Part shown: one piece after another, positions 8,122 to 18,279 of the stretch
How positions within the stretch are numbered: position 1 is the stretch's first letter
How the letters are laid out: every line of letters begins with the position of its first letter
From: Sideroxydans lithotrophicus ES-1
GTDB taxonomy: Bacteria > Pseudomonadota > Gammaproteobacteria > Burkholderiales > Gallionellaceae
Direction: 5' to 3'
Length of the DNA: 64,000 bases
Assembly (NCBI RefSeq): GCF_000025705.1
Contig: NC_013959.1
Coordinates: 859,063 to 923,062, forward strand
Made by a program: the position numbers and the translations under genes
The notes under the pieces: generated by a model
Seen by the model: only the letters and a program-made list of their open reading frames with translations
Told to the model about the DNA's origin: nothing
Database searches by the model: none

Positions 8122-8187
8122 TGCAAAAGAACGACCGCATCCCTCAATTAGAGTCGACACTACAAGAACAGATTTCACCTGGCCAAA

Positions 8188-10971
8188 ATGGACAGCCAAC
8201 TCAACAAGCAAGTTCAGGATATCGTTGACTCGATTCCGGCAGCCACTTTCATCAAGGATGCAGGTGGGCGGATCGTTTATATGAACCATGCCTGCGAAGA
8301 GCAATGGGGCATAACGTTTGATGTGCTTGGTGGTACCGATGGCAGCCAGTTCTTTCCTCCCGAGCAAATCGAAAGGTTCCGGGAAAAAGATCGCGAAGTG
8401 ATCGCGGGCGGCAAGCAGATCGAGTATGAGGCGCCGTTCTGGAATGCGAAACTCAAGGAGAATCGTATCGGCTTCTTCATCAAGAACCCGACTTTCGATG
8501 CTGAAGGCAAACTTCTATTCCTGGTCTGCATCACCTTTGATGTCACCGAAGACAAGAAGGCGGCGGCGGCATTGCGCCTGCAGAGCCAGATTGTGGAAAA
8601 TGCCGTTGAGGGAATCGTGCTGATCAAGGCAAGTGACAGCACGATCCAGTACACCAACCGGCAGTTTGAAACGCTGTTCGGCTATGCCCCGGGCGAATTG
8701 ATCGGCAAGCATATTTCGATCATCAACGCGCCTGGCAACAAATCCCAGATGGAAACTGCGCAGGAGATCAACCGGCAACTGGAAAAGGAGGGAGTGTGGA
8801 GCGGCGAAGTCTTCAACCGCAGGAAGGATGGTACGACGATCAACACCTTCCTGAATGCTTCCTCGTTTCAGCACCCGGAACTTGGAGATCTGTGGATTGG
8901 CTACCAGCGGGATATCACCAAACGCAAGTTGACGGAAGCGGTGATGCTCGAAAAGGAGTCCCAATACCGGGCCGCGATCGACACGGCCGCAGATGGTTTC
9001 TGGCTGGTAGACATGCAGGGGCGATTGCTCGAAGTGAATGATGCATATGCGCGATTGTCAGGATACAGCCGGGAAGAGCTGATCGGGATGTCCATTCCGG
9101 AGCTTGACGCGATCGACAACAGCGAGCTCGTCAGGGCTCGCATCGAGGAGATCATACGCAACGGAGGCTATCTTGAGTTCGATACCATGCATAAAAGGAA
9201 GGACGGCAGCCTCTGGCCCGTGCATATTTCCACTACCTATTCGTCTGTTTCGGGCGGTCGCTGTTTCGTTTTTTCCACCGATCTTACCGAACAAAAGAGG
9301 GCTGAGGAATCGTTGCGGCTTGCTGCCATGGTGTACGAGAACAGCAGCGAAGCGATCCTCGTCACCGATGCCGACAACCTGATCATCGCGGTCAATCCGG
9401 CCTTCGAACAGATGACAGGATACGCCGCGGCAGAAGTGCTTGGAAAGAATCCGCGCATATTCAAGTCCGGCCGGCATGACCGGGCTTTCTATCATTCCAT
9501 GTGGCTTGCCCTGGACACCGAGGGTTACTGGCATGGCGAGGTGTGGGACAAGCGCAAGAACGGCGAAGAGTACATCAAGCTGCTGACCATCAACGTCATC
9601 AGGGATGACGATGGCGCGATCTATCGCCATGTCGCCCTGTTCACCGACATCACCGAACGCAAGAAGGTCGAAGAGCTGATCTGGAGGCAGGCCAATTACG
9701 ATTCGCTCACCAAACTGCCCAATCGCCAGATGTTCCATGACCGGCTGGAACAGGAAGCCAAGAAAGCGCATCGCGCCGGTCTGTCGATGGCATTGTTGCT
9801 GATCGATCTCGACCGATTCAAGGAGGTGAACGACACCCTCGGGCATGACAAGGGCGACATCCTGCTGATCGAGGCGGCGCGGCGGATCAGTGCCTGTGTG
9901 CGAGAGTCGGATACGGTCGCCCGGTTGGGCGGTGACGAATTCATTGTCATCCTGTCGGAACTGGAGGATATGGCAAGCATTGATCGCGTCGCGCAGGACA
10001 TCCTCGGTTCCCTGGCTGAGCCCTTCAAGCTCGACGCCGAGCCGGCTTATATTTCCGCCAGTATCGGCATATCGCTGTATCCGAACGATGCGACCGAACT
10101 GGATGTCCTGTTCAAGCATGCCGACCAGGCGATGTATGTCGCCAAGTACGCAGGGCGCAACCGGTTCAACTACTTTACGAAAGATATGCAGGAAGCTGCG
10201 CAAGCGCGCATGCACCTTGCCAACGATCTGCGCATCGCTGTAGCGGCCGGCCAGTTCCGTGTGTATTACCAACCCATCGTGGAGATGTCCAGCGGCCAAA
10301 TATACAAGGCGGAAGCATTGATACGCTGGCAGCATCCTGTGCGCGGCATGGTCAGTCCGGCAGAATTCATCCCGTTGGCGGAAGAGACCGGGCTGATCGT
10401 CCCGATCGGTGAGTGGGTGTTCAGGCAGGCCGTGCAGCAGGTCGTGCAATGGCGCAGAAAGTTTCACCGGTCGTTCCAGATCAGCGTCAACAAGTCGCCG
10501 GTACAGTTCCGTCATGCCGAGTCTCTTTCGTGGCCCGAGTATCTTGAACAGCAGCACGTAAGTGGTGACAGTATCATCGTGGAGATCACCGAGGGGTTGC
10601 TGCTGGATGCGGAGGTCGAGGTTAACAAGAAGCTGCTGCGGTTCCGCGATGCAGGCATCCAGGTGGCGATCGACGACTTCGGTACAGGATATTCGTCGCT
10701 TTCCTACCTCAAGGAATTCGACATCGACTACCTTAAGATCGACCAGTCCTTCGTACGCAACCTCGGACCGGGAACAAGCGATCTCGCGCTTTGCGAAGCC
10801 ATTATTGTGATGGCGCACAAACTGGGATTCAAGGTGATCGCAGAGGGTGTGGAAACGAGTACGCAGCACGAGTTGCTGGCTGCCGCAGGATGCGATTATG
10901 GACAGGGATATCTGTACTCCAGGCCGCTACCGCCGGAAGAGTTCGAGCGGCAGCTGGCTGGCAAGCTCTAA
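8188..10971 (+). CDS. PAS-GGDEF-EAL c-di-GMP signalling protein
   Basis: 927 residues. Four PAS-type sensory domains follow each other at roughly 1-125, 127-252, 258-375 and 378-500, each ending in DITxRK- or DLTEQK-like PAC sequences. A GGDEF domain follows at ~510-665, with the intact motif RLGGDEF near residue 580. An EAL domain lies at ~685-925, with AEALIRW near 708 and DDFGTGYSSL. Both catalytic signatures look intact, so it could make or degrade c-di-GMP. There is no transmembrane segment, so it is cytosolic. The PAS domains may sense redox, O2 or a ligand, but no haem or flavin site is evident. The start at 8188 has no strong ribosome binding site. Confidence 0.95.
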   Translation: MDSQLNKQVQDIVDSIPAATFIKDAGGRIVYMNHACEEQWGITFDVLGGTDGSQFFPPEQIERFREKDREVIAGGKQIEYEAPFWNAKLKENRIGFFIKNPTFDAEGKLLFLVCITFDVTEDKKAAAALRLQSQIVENAVEGIVLIKASDSTIQYTNRQFETLFGYAPGELIGKHISIINAPGNKSQMETAQEINRQLEKEGVWSGEVFNRRKDGTTINTFLNASSFQHPELGDLWIGYQRDITKRKLTEAVMLEKESQYRAAIDTAADGFWLVDMQGRLLEVNDAYARLSGYSREELIGMSIPELDAIDNSELVRARIEEIIRNGGYLEFDTMHKRKDGSLWPVHISTTYSSVSGGRCFVFSTDLTEQKRAEESLRLAAMVYENSSEAILVTDADNLIIAVNPAFEQMTGYAAAEVLGKNPRIFKSGRHDRAFYHSMWLALDTEGYWHGEVWDKRKNGEEYIKLLTINVIRDDDGAIYRHVALFTDITERKKVEELIWRQANYDSLTKLPNRQMFHDRLEQEAKKAHRAGLSMALLLIDLDRFKEVNDTLGHDKGDILLIEAARRISACVRESDTVARLGGDEFIVILSELEDMASIDRVAQDILGSLAEPFKLDAEPAYISASIGISLYPNDATELDVLFKHADQAMYVAKYAGRNRFNYFTKDMQEAAQARMHLANDLRIAVAAGQFRVYYQPIVEMSSGQIYKAEALIRWQHPVRGMVSPAEFIPLAEETGLIVPIGEWVFRQAVQQVVQWRRKFHRSFQISVNKSPVQFRHAESLSWPEYLEQQHVSGDSIIVEITEGLLLDAEVEVNKKLLRFRDAGIQVAIDDFGTGYSSLSYLKEFDIDYLKIDQSFVRNLGPGTSDLALCEAIIVMAHKLGFKVIAEGVETSTQHELLAAAGCDYGQGYLYSRPLPPEEFERQLAGKL

Positions 10972-11036
10972 GATCTTCATCATCTGCACATGCCCAAGGA
11001 TATGCATCAGGCCGGGTTATCGGCTCAAAGGGTAAA

Positions 11037-11852
11037 TCAGTACGCCGCAATGCTAACTTCATACAAGCCGCCAATCACCGTGTACTCGTCTTCGCCCTGC
11101 AGCATTCCCGGTAGCAACCTCGTATAGCAGAACACTTTGGCCAGCGGCACTTGCGCAGTGAGCAGGTAGTCGCCGAACTCGTCGGCGCGTTCGCGGTTGG
11201 CGGTGAACGAGCTCAGGCTGTTGAACAGTACCACGCGGTGCTTGTCGTCCAGTGTGGCCAGCGTCTCATGGTCGTCCACGCGGTTCACGCCGCGATATAA
11301 CGTGAGGTGGGTCTCGCCTGGATGTAGTCGCGTCAGTTCGTGCTGGCAGTAGGTGTAGAGCAAGTCGAACTGCGATTCCAGCGCGTTCGTTCCATAGAGC
11401 GCAGTTGCGCGCATCTCCAGATAGCGGCGGTAAGCTTCGCCCGACAGGTCGCGTATCTGGCCGCCGTGATGTCTTGGCAACAAGCCGAAACGCGATTCCA
11501 CCCAGCCTTTCAGTGCCGCACCCTCCCGACCGTCCGCATCGAAGCTCCAGCCGCGCACCATGCGCAGGTAGTCGGCTTTTTCTCGCTTGTGTGTCGCTTT
11601 CGCGGTGTAACCCGCCTGTTCCGGTTCGTCGAGGTAGAACGAGGCGTTCATGTGCATGATGAAGGCGTTGGCTCTTTCCTTGGCATCGTTGATCTTGTCC
11701 AGCAGATTGAACAGGCCGCGATGGAATTGGGCGACGCCGTCGAGTTCGAGCGCGACGGGGGAGCGCTGGAAGGTGAGGCCGCCGAGGATGTCTGCAGGCA
11801 GGTTGCAGCGGTTGATCGGCAGGCGCGCCGTGCGTGGCAGGACGACGGACAT
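11037..11852 (-). CDS. draT: NAD+-dinitrogen-reductase ADP-D-ribosyltransferase
   Basis: 271 residues from the ATG at 11852. DraT switches nitrogenase off by ADP-ribosylating a conserved Arg of NifH. The hallmark N-terminus PINRCNLPADILGGLTFQ is present, followed by SFYLDEPE, LYRGVNRVDDHETL and the C-terminal EDEYTVIGGLYEV with acidic residues suited to the transferase site. The open frame extends to 12041. The added part lacks a ribosome binding site, reads through a CCCTCACCC-type palindromic repeat and overlaps the NifA site, so the shorter start is preferred; it also gives the family length. It is divergent from nifH. draG is not in the window. Confidence 0.93.
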   Translation of the reverse strand: MSVVLPRTARLPINRCNLPADILGGLTFQRSPVALELDGVAQFHRGLFNLLDKINDAKERANAFIMHMNASFYLDEPEQAGYTAKATHKREKADYLRMVRGWSFDADGREGAALKGWVESRFGLLPRHHGGQIRDLSGEAYRRYLEMRATALYGTNALESQFDLLYTYCQHELTRLHPGETHLTLYRGVNRVDDHETLATLDDKHRVVLFNSLSSFTANRERADEFGDYLLTAQVPLAKVFCYTRLLPGMLQGEDEYTVIGGLYEVSIAAY

Positions 11853-11871
11853 GACGCTGTCCTTTCCGTCT

Positions 11872-11909
11872 CCCTCACCCCCGTCCCCCCTCTCCCCGGG
11901 GGCGATGGG
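11872..11909. repeat. CCCTC/GGGCGA-type palindromic repeat
   Basis: A C-rich then G-rich stretch (CCCTCACCC ... CTCTCCCC GGGGGCGA) just upstream of draT. It belongs to the same loose family as copies inside nifN (32511-32546) and at the nifN end (33425-33458). Such REP-like elements are usually intergenic. Confidence 0.5.
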
Positions 11910-11957
11910 TACGGTATGTCCTCGCTGCGCGAGGTCCTTTTGATTGCCTGACGGGGT

Positions 11958-11973
11958 TGTAGCCCCTGCTACA
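11958..11973. promoter_or_regulatory. NifA upstream activator sequence
   Basis: TGT-N10-ACA (TGTAGCCCCTGCTACA), the canonical NifA enhancer pattern. It lies about 110 bases upstream of the nifH -24 element, a normal working distance. It may also serve the divergent draT. Confidence 0.75.
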
Positions 11974-12070
11974 AAGGCATCGGTTTTGTTGGGTTCCACA
12001 TCCGTCAATGCATTTTGTGTCGAATTGGTTTTCTCTTGCATTACATGCGGTTAGGCGTATCGGTGAGGGG

Positions 12071-12085
12071 TGGCACGGAGCTTGC
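12071..12085 (+). promoter_or_regulatory. Sigma54 promoter of nifHDK
   Basis: TGGCAC-GGAGC-TTGC matches the -24/-12 consensus exactly. Transcription would begin near 12097, giving a leader of about 55 bases before nifH. Confidence 0.93.
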
Positions 12086-12133
12086 GAAGTATTGGGTGCG
12101 AGCGACAGTTTTCAATCGCATATTAAATTCTGA

Positions 12134-13030
<897 letters not shown>

Positions 13031-13032
13031 TA

Positions 13033-13078
13033 AAGGTCTTGAGCGCGACGGGTCGTTAGTGTGCGGCCCGTCAACCTT
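13033..13078 (+). other. nifH-nifD intergenic stem-loop
   Basis: GACGGG (13047-13052) pairs with CCCGTC (13067-13072), and outer AAGGT/ACCTT arms extend the stem. No T-run follows, so it is not an intrinsic terminator. Hairpins at this place are known to protect nifH mRNA ends and set nifH above nifDK; that role is inferred here. Confidence 0.55.
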
Positions 13079-13135
13079 AGCAAATCGAAACTCTGACAGA
13101 CTCCACATATTGGTGGGTCATTTAAGGAGAATGAA

Positions 13136-14611
13136 ATGACAGCATTAACACGCGAAGAAACCGAAGCCCTCATTCAAGAGGTGCTTGAAGTCTATCCCGA
13201 GAAAGCCAAGAAAGACCGCGAGAAGCACCTGGCGGTCAACGATCAATCCATCGAACAGTCCAAGAAGTGCATCACCTCCAACCGCAAATCGCTGCCTGGC
13301 GTGATGACCATTCGCGGTTGCGCATACGCCGGTTCCAAGGGCGTGGTGTGGGGCCCGATCAAGGACATGATCCACATTTCCCACGGCCCGGTCGGCTGCG
13401 GTCAATATTCCCGCGCCGGTCGCCGTAACTACTACGTCGGCACCACCGGCGTGAACACCTTCGGCACGATGAACTTTACTTCCGATTTCCAGGAAAAGGA
13501 CATCGTGTTTGGCGGTGACAAGAAGCTGGCCAAACTGATCGGCGAGATCGAGCAGCTGTTCCCGCTGAACAAGGGTATCTCCGTGCAATCCGAGTGCCCG
13601 ATCGGTCTGATCGGCGACGACATCGAAGCGGTATCCAAGAAAGCGGCCAAAGAGATCGACAAGCCTGTCGTTCCCGTGCGCTGCGAAGGTTTCCGCGGCG
13701 TGTCGCAATCGCTCGGCCACCACATCGCCAACGACGCGATCCGCGACTGGGTCCTGCCGCGCCGCGAAGGCAAGGCATTCGAAGGCACACCGTATGACGT
13801 GGCCGTGATCGGCGACTACAACATCGGCGGCGACGCCTGGTCTTCCCGCATCCTGCTGGAGGAAATGGGTCTGCGCGTGGTTGCGCAATGGTCCGGCGAC
13901 GGCACCATCGCCGAGATGGAAAAGACACCTTACGTCAAGGTCAACCTCATCCACTGCTACCGTTCGATGAACTACATCGCGCGCCATATGGAAGAGAAGT
14001 ACAACATCCCCTGGATGGAATACAACTTCTTCGGCCCGACCAAGGTTGCCGAAAGCTTGCGCGCAATCGCCGCCAAGTTCGACGACAAGATCAAGGAAGG
14101 TGCCGAGCGCGTCATCGCCAAGTACCAGCCGCTGATGCAAGCCGTCATCGACAAGTACAAGCCGCGCCTGCAGGGCAAGCGCGTCATGCTGTACGTCGGC
14201 GGTCTGCGTCCGCGTCACGTGATCGGCGCCTATGAAGACCTGGGCATGGAAGTGGTCGGTACCGGTTACGAGTTCGGTCACAACGACGACTACGACCGCA
14301 CCATCAAGGATATGGGCAACGCCACCCTGCTGTACGACGATGTCACCGGCTTCGAGTTCGAGGAGTTCGTGAAGAAGGTCAAGCCTGACCTGGTCGGTTC
14401 CGGCATCAAGGAAAAGTTCATCTTCCAGAAGATGGGCGTGCCTTTCCGCCAGATGCACAGCTGGGACTATTCCGGCCCGTACCACGGCTATGACGGCTTC
14501 GCCATCTTCGCCCGCGACATGGACATGACCTTGAACAACCCGTGCTGGGGCAAGATGACCGCACCGTGGCTGAAGAAGGATGAGTCCGCCGCCGAGAAGA
14601 AGGCAGCGTAA
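13136..14611 (+). CDS. nifD: Nitrogenase molybdenum-iron protein alpha chain
   Basis: 491 residues. NifD with NifK forms the dinitrogenase that reduces N2, and it holds FeMo-co and half of the P-cluster. P-cluster cysteines sit in [20 protein letters not shown] and [11 protein letters not shown]. FeMo-co ligation is represented by the conserved Cys in [19 protein letters not shown]-adjacent sequence (LIHCYRS) and the late His in [16 protein letters not shown]. The ribosome binding site is TAAGGAG before the ATG. The gene lies 105 bases after nifH, with a stem-loop between. Length and all key motifs are standard for the Mo enzyme. Confidence 0.99.
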   Translation: MTALTREETEALIQEVLEVYPEKAKKDREKHLAVNDQSIEQSKKCITSNRKSLPGVMTIRGCAYAGSKGVVWGPIKDMIHISHGPVGCGQYSRAGRRNYYVGTTGVNTFGTMNFTSDFQEKDIVFGGDKKLAKLIGEIEQLFPLNKGISVQSECPIGLIGDDIEAVSKKAAKEIDKPVVPVRCEGFRGVSQSLGHHIANDAIRDWVLPRREGKAFEGTPYDVAVIGDYNIGGDAWSSRILLEEMGLRVVAQWSGDGTIAEMEKTPYVKVNLIHCYRSMNYIARHMEEKYNIPWMEYNFFGPTKVAESLRAIAAKFDDKIKEGAERVIAKYQPLMQAVIDKYKPRLQGKRVMLYVGGLRPRHVIGAYEDLGMEVVGTGYEFGHNDDYDRTIKDMGNATLLYDDVTGFEFEEFVKKVKPDLVGSGIKEKFIFQKMGVPFRQMHSWDYSGPYHGYDGFAIFARDMDMTLNNPCWGKMTAPWLKKDESAAEKKAA

Positions 14612-14693
14612 GTAACAAGGGGGCGGCCCCGGTCGCCCATCTATCAATCTGTGCCGGCATCTGCATATGGGCAGTGCGGCTAAGGAGATAAAA

Positions 14694-16262
14694 ATGCAAC
14701 AAGCTGATGACATCAAACCCTGTTATCCATTGTTCCGTCAGGACGAATACAAGGAATCGATAGGCAACAAACAGACGCAATTCGAAGAGCGTCACGAAGC
14801 GGACAAGATCCAGGACACGTTCACCTGGACCACCACGATGGAATACCGCGAGCTGAACTTCAAGCGCGAAGCGTTGACCGTGAATCCGGCCAAGGCCTGC
14901 CAGCCGCTGGGCGCGGTGCTGTGCGCGCTGGGCTTCGAGAAGACCATGCCGTATGTGCACGGTTCGCAAGGTTGCGTGGCCTATTTCCGTACCTACTTCA
15001 ACCGTCATTTCCGCGAACCGGTGTCCTGCGTATCCGACTCCATGACTGAAGACGCAGCCGTGTTCGGCGGTCAGAAGAACATGATCGACGGTCTGGAGAA
15101 CTGCCGCGCCATCTACAAGCCGGACGTCATCGCGGTATCGACGACCTGCATGGCCGAAGTGATCGGTGACGACCTGAACGCCTTCATCCGCAACACGAAA
15201 AAAGCGGGCAACATCCCCGACGACTATCCTGTTCCGTTCGCGCACACCCCGTCGTTCGTGGGTTCGCACGTGACGGGTTGGGACAACATGTTCGAAGGCA
15301 TCATGAGTTACTTCACCCGTAACAGCATGGAAGACAAGGTTCCAGGCAAGAACGGCAAGATCAACATCGTTCCCGGCTTCGAGACCTACCTCGGCAACTT
15401 CCGCGTGCTGCACCGCATGCTGGACGAAATGGGCGTTGCGCACACCATGCTGAGCGACCCGACCGAAGTGCTGGATACCCCGGCTGACGGCCAGTTCCGC
15501 ATGTACGCGGGCGGCACGACCCAGGACGAGATCAAGGATGCACCGAACGCGATCACGACCTTCCTGATGCAACCGCTGCAACTGGACAAGACCAAGAAGT
15601 ACATCGACCAGATCTGGAAACATGAAGTGCCGAAGGTCAACATCCCGATGGGCCTGGAGTGGACAGACGAATGGCTGATGAAGGTGTCCGAAGTGACCGG
15701 CAAACCGATCCCTGCATCGCTGGTAAAGGAGCGCGGCCGTTTCGTGGATATGATGACCGACAGCCACACCTGGTTGCACGGCAAGAAGATCAGCCTGTAC
15801 GGCGATCCAGACTTCACCATCGGCATGACCAAGTTCCTGACTGAGCTCGGCATCGAACCGCTGCACGTGCTGTGCAACAACGGCAGCAAGCGTTGGGAAA
15901 AAGCCATCCGTAAAGTGCTGGAAGAGACTCCATACGGCAAGAGCACCCAGGTGTTCGCGGGTGCCGACCTGTGGCACTTCCGTTCGCTGGTGCTGACCGA
16001 GAAGCCCGACTTCATGATCGGCAACAGCTACGGCAAGTTCATCCAGCGCGACACGCTGCACAAGGGCAAGGAGTTCGAGGTTCCGTTGATCCGTATCGGC
16101 TTCCCGATCTTCGATCGTCACCACCTGCATCGTTCCACCACGCTGGGTTATGAAGGTGCCATGCAGATGCTCACTACGCTGACCAACGCAGTGCTGGAGC
16201 GTCTGGACGAGGAAACTCGCGGCATGGGAACGACGGACTACAACCACGACCTGGTACGTTAA
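14694..16262 (+). CDS. nifK: Nitrogenase molybdenum-iron protein beta chain
   Basis: 522 residues from the ATG at 14694, set by TAAGGAG at 14681-14687. The open frame begins nine codons earlier without a site. P-cluster cysteines are in PAKACQPLGAVLCALGFEK, HGSQGCVAYFRTYFNRHF and STTCMAEVIGDD, and the typical Ser follows in SCVSDSMTEDAAVFGG. The N-terminus with IKPCYPLF and EERHEADKIQDTFTWTTTMEY is characteristic of Mo-type beta subunits. The end IFDRHHLHRSTTLGYEGAM is also conserved. It is followed by a heptad-repeat spacer before nifT. Confidence 0.99.
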   Translation: MQQADDIKPCYPLFRQDEYKESIGNKQTQFEERHEADKIQDTFTWTTTMEYRELNFKREALTVNPAKACQPLGAVLCALGFEKTMPYVHGSQGCVAYFRTYFNRHFREPVSCVSDSMTEDAAVFGGQKNMIDGLENCRAIYKPDVIAVSTTCMAEVIGDDLNAFIRNTKKAGNIPDDYPVPFAHTPSFVGSHVTGWDNMFEGIMSYFTRNSMEDKVPGKNGKINIVPGFETYLGNFRVLHRMLDEMGVAHTMLSDPTEVLDTPADGQFRMYAGGTTQDEIKDAPNAITTFLMQPLQLDKTKKYIDQIWKHEVPKVNIPMGLEWTDEWLMKVSEVTGKPIPASLVKERGRFVDMMTDSHTWLHGKKISLYGDPDFTIGMTKFLTELGIEPLHVLCNNGSKRWEKAIRKVLEETPYGKSTQVFAGADLWHFRSLVLTEKPDFMIGNSYGKFIQRDTLHKGKEFEVPLIRIGFPIFDRHHLHRSTTLGYEGAMQMLTTLTNAVLERLDEETRGMGTTDYNHDLVR

Positions 16263-16270
16263 GGCAGGAT

Positions 16271-16360
16271 TTGGGAATTGGGAATTGGGAATTGGGAATT
16301 GGGAATTGGGGGCAGCCGAACTGCCCAATCAAAAATCCTAAATCCTAAATCCCAATTCCT
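16271..16360 (+). repeat. Heptanucleotide tandem repeats between nifK and nifT
   Basis: Five perfect tandem copies of TTGGGAA occupy 16271-16305, followed by TTGGGGG. From 16333 there are AAATCCT, AAATCCT, AAATCCC and AATTCCT. The two arrays are partly complementary and could fold into a long hairpin in the nif transcript. The unit resembles short tandem heptad repeats known from cyanobacteria and some proteobacteria. Confidence 0.8.
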
Positions 16361-16377
16361 GATTCAAGGAATTGCAA

Positions 16378-16599
16378 ATGGCAAACATCATGATCCAGGG
16401 CAGCAAAGGTGCGTATGTGTTCTACCTGCCCAAGCGCGACCTCGAGGACAACATCGTTTCGATGGAATTCGACACCCCGGAAAAGTGGGGCGGCGAGATC
16501 AAACTCAACAACGGCGGTACTTATTACATCGAACCGCAGGCTGCACCGGCCAGATTGCCGATCTCCCTGCGCGCCAAGCGTCTGGATGCGGCTGAATAA
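16378..16599 (+). CDS. nifT: Nitrogen fixation protein NifT
   Basis: 73 residues from the ATG at 16378, with AAGGA seven bases upstream. The sequence [20 protein letters not shown] and DNGG-like [10 protein letters not shown] match the NifT/FixU family, a small protein regularly encoded just after nifK. Its exact biochemical role is unsettled, and mutants often show little phenotype. It follows the heptad-repeat spacer and precedes the ferredoxin by 16 bases, in the same operon. Confidence 0.92.
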   Translation: MANIMIQGSKGAYVFYLPKRDLEDNIVSMEFDTPEKWGGEIKLNNGGTYYIEPQAAPARLPISLRAKRLDAAE

Positions 16600-16615
16600 C
16601 AGAAAGGAATTCATC

Positions 16616-16816
16616 ATGGCAATGAAAATCGACGCGAATCTGTGCACCTCGTGCGGTGACTGCGAACCGGAATGCCCAACGGCTTCCATCAGCGTGAAAA
16701 AAGGTCTGTACGTCATCAGCGCGAGCGGTTGCACCGAATGCGAAGGCGAATACGACAAGCCGCAATGCGTGAAGGTGTGCCCGATCAAGGGTTGCATCAC
16801 ACAGATCGCGGCGTAA
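16616..16816 (+). CDS. 2[4Fe-4S] ferredoxin, nif-associated
   Basis: 66 residues from the ATG at 16616 (AAAGGA upstream). Two cluster motifs are visible: [12 protein letters not shown], and [22 protein letters not shown] with the wide spacing found in nif-linked ferredoxins (FdxN-like). The first cluster has the CxxCxxCxxxCP form. It is a likely low-potential electron carrier, either to NifH or to a biosynthetic step such as NifB. It is cotranscribed with nifHDKT. Confidence 0.93.
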   Translation: MAMKIDANLCTSCGDCEPECPTASISVKKGLYVISASGCTECEGEYDKPQCVKVCPIKGCITQIAA

Positions 16817-16924
16817 CGAGATTCCGTTCGTGGTCTGCCAATCAAGCCATGGACGGACCTATTCAAACAACCCGGATAGCTTGGTTGCTTCCAGGTTGAC
16901 GGCTGAGAAGAGAGGTAGCAAGCC

Positions 16925-17632
16925 ATGACCACAACAGTGATCACCAAAACCGCCGCCCTGCGCATCGCGCAAGCCGCCCGCGCGCTCGCTGATGTGAATG
17001 CAGGCGCTTTTGCGGCGAAGCTGGGAGACAGTCTCGGCCTGCCGATCACCGAAGAAAAACTGGCCAAGGTGACCGTGGCCGACCTCAAGCTCATCCTTTC
17101 CGGCGAAGAGACCGTCGAGCCGGATGTGGACAGCGCTTCCATCAAGCTGGCGGTGCGCCACCTGTGGGGTGAGGCCGGCGATGCGGACAACCTGCCGCCG
17201 ATGGATGCCTATGTCGACGGCGAGATACCCGGCAGCCTGCGCGTGGCCGTCGCCTCCAATACCGAAGAGAACCTGGACGGGCACTTCGGTTCCTGCCCGC
17301 GCTTCCTCATCTACCAGGTTGGGCGCAATGACATGCGCCTGATCGATGCACGCTCCACGCTCATCACCGAAGATGCGGATGACAAGAATGTCGCGCGTGC
17401 CGAGCTCATCAGCGATTGCCAGATCGTCTATGTGCAATCCATCGGCGGCCCCGCGGCAGCCAAGGCGGTGCGTGCCAACATCCATCCGGTGAAGGTTCCG
17501 GATGGCGGCAAGGCCCGCGTCACGCTGCAGCGCCTGCAATCGGTGCTCGATGCGCCGCCTCCGTGGCTGGCCAAGATCCTCGGTGTGGAAGCTAAATCGC
17601 TGAGCAGATTCAGCTCGGCAGAGGAAGAATAG
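16925..17632 (+). CDS. nafY: NafY/NifY-type FeMo-co binding protein
   Basis: 235 residues in two parts. An N-terminal helical domain of ~95 residues is of the type that contacts apo-dinitrogenase. A C-terminal dinitrogenase iron-molybdenum cofactor domain (~105-215) has RVAVASNTEENLDGHFGSCPRFLIY, the cofactor-binding region with a His, and IVYVQSIGGPAAAKAVRANIHPVKV. Proteins of this design hold FeMo-co and stabilise apo-NifDK before insertion. NifX, encoded at 33493, shares only the C-terminal domain. The choice between the names nifY and nafY is a matter of naming. The ribosome binding site is GAGAGGTAGC before the ATG. Confidence 0.85.
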   Translation: MTTTVITKTAALRIAQAARALADVNAGAFAAKLGDSLGLPITEEKLAKVTVADLKLILSGEETVEPDVDSASIKLAVRHLWGEAGDADNLPPMDAYVDGEIPGSLRVAVASNTEENLDGHFGSCPRFLIYQVGRNDMRLIDARSTLITEDADDKNVARAELISDCQIVYVQSIGGPAAAKAVRANIHPVKVPDGGKARVTLQRLQSVLDAPPPWLAKILGVEAKSLSRFSSAEEE

Positions 17633-17641
17633 GGATACCGG

Positions 17642-17914
17642 ATGATCGCTGCCGCGACATTGGAGCAGATCGCCAGCGCCGCCGATTCGATGAGCGCGCT
17701 CAATGACGAATCGCTGGTTGCCCTGAAACAGACCTGGCCGGACCTGCGTTTCACTTTGTGCAACGACGACGACATGCCTGCACGGTTGCCGCCGGCATTG
17801 AAGCGCGCAAGATTCAATCTGTACCTGGTCAACGGCAGCGAGCATTGCCTCAGCCTGACCGACGACCCGGCCAACGCCATCGGTGTCGTGCTGGCAAGCG
17901 TGGATGCCGACTAG
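17642..17914 (+). CDS. Small nif-linked protein (DUF6129-like)
   Basis: 90 residues, acidic and soluble, beginning MIAAATLEQIASAADSMSAL, with the conserved-looking WPDLRFTLCNDDDMPARLPP and FNLYLVNGSEHCLSLTDDP. I believe it matches a family of unknown function found next to nafY/nifY in diazotrophs, from memory of gene order rather than a search. It starts nine bases after the nafY stop, so it is in the same transcript. No catalytic motif is visible. The single Cys in FTLCNDDD and the Cys in EHCLSL are spaced too far apart to propose a cluster. Confidence 0.65.
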   Translation: MIAAATLEQIASAADSMSALNDESLVALKQTWPDLRFTLCNDDDMPARLPPALKRARFNLYLVNGSEHCLSLTDDPANAIGVVLASVDAD

Positions 17915-18002
17915 CCGTGGTGCAGCAGAGCAGCATCAGGAGGGTGTCTTCAAATAATAATTTTGCCAATAAATACAAAAAGCAAATAAACGGGAGTTGG
18001 AC

Positions 18003-18269
18003 ATGCTGGACGCTGCAACCATGGCATTGCTTGCCAAACTAAAGGTATTGGGAAAACAATCGGGAACCAATATCGATCTTGTCAAAATGAGCGATGACAA
18101 GAAATACGCTGAACATACGCTGAATGAGCTGAGTAACGCGGATGATCCGGAACTGGTACTGATCGTCATCCAGTTGATGAACCTTTTCGGGATGATCAAG
18201 GCGCCGTCGTTGCAGGCCAAGGCCGAAGAGAAAGACGACAAGAACCGTTACGTCGGCTCGCTGCGCTGA
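18003..18269 (+). CDS. Small soluble protein downstream of nif genes
   Basis: 88 residues from the ATG at 18003 (GGGAG six bases upstream). It is helical and charged, starting MLDAATMALLAKLKVLGKQ. It contains LVKMSDDKKYAEHTLNEL and ends in a Lys/Asp-rich tail. It has no transmembrane segment or metal motif. It follows the previous nif-linked gene by 88 bases of AT-richer DNA, so it may be the last gene of the nifH operon or separately transcribed. Family not recognised. Confidence 0.7.
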   Translation: MLDAATMALLAKLKVLGKQSGTNIDLVKMSDDKKYAEHTLNELSNADDPELVLIVIQLMNLFGMIKAPSLQAKAEEKDDKNRYVGSLR

Positions 18270-18279
18270 GAACAGGAAG

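Noticed and set aside
11853-12041. N-terminal extension of draT
   Set aside because: The extra 63 codons run through a palindromic repeat and the NifA site, have no ribosome binding site, and would exceed normal DraT length.
13145-14716. 523-codon minus-strand frame opposite nifD
   Set aside because: Antisense shadow created by strongly biased third positions in nifD. The protein is His/Val/Asp-rich without fold motifs.
16271-16305. Tandem repeats considered as a CRISPR array
   Set aside because: Units are seven bases without spacers, and no cas gene is nearby.
14418-16328. 636-codon minus-strand frame opposite nifK
   Set aside because: Same shadow effect. The repeated NSQFPIP start comes from the heptad repeat, not from a real gene.
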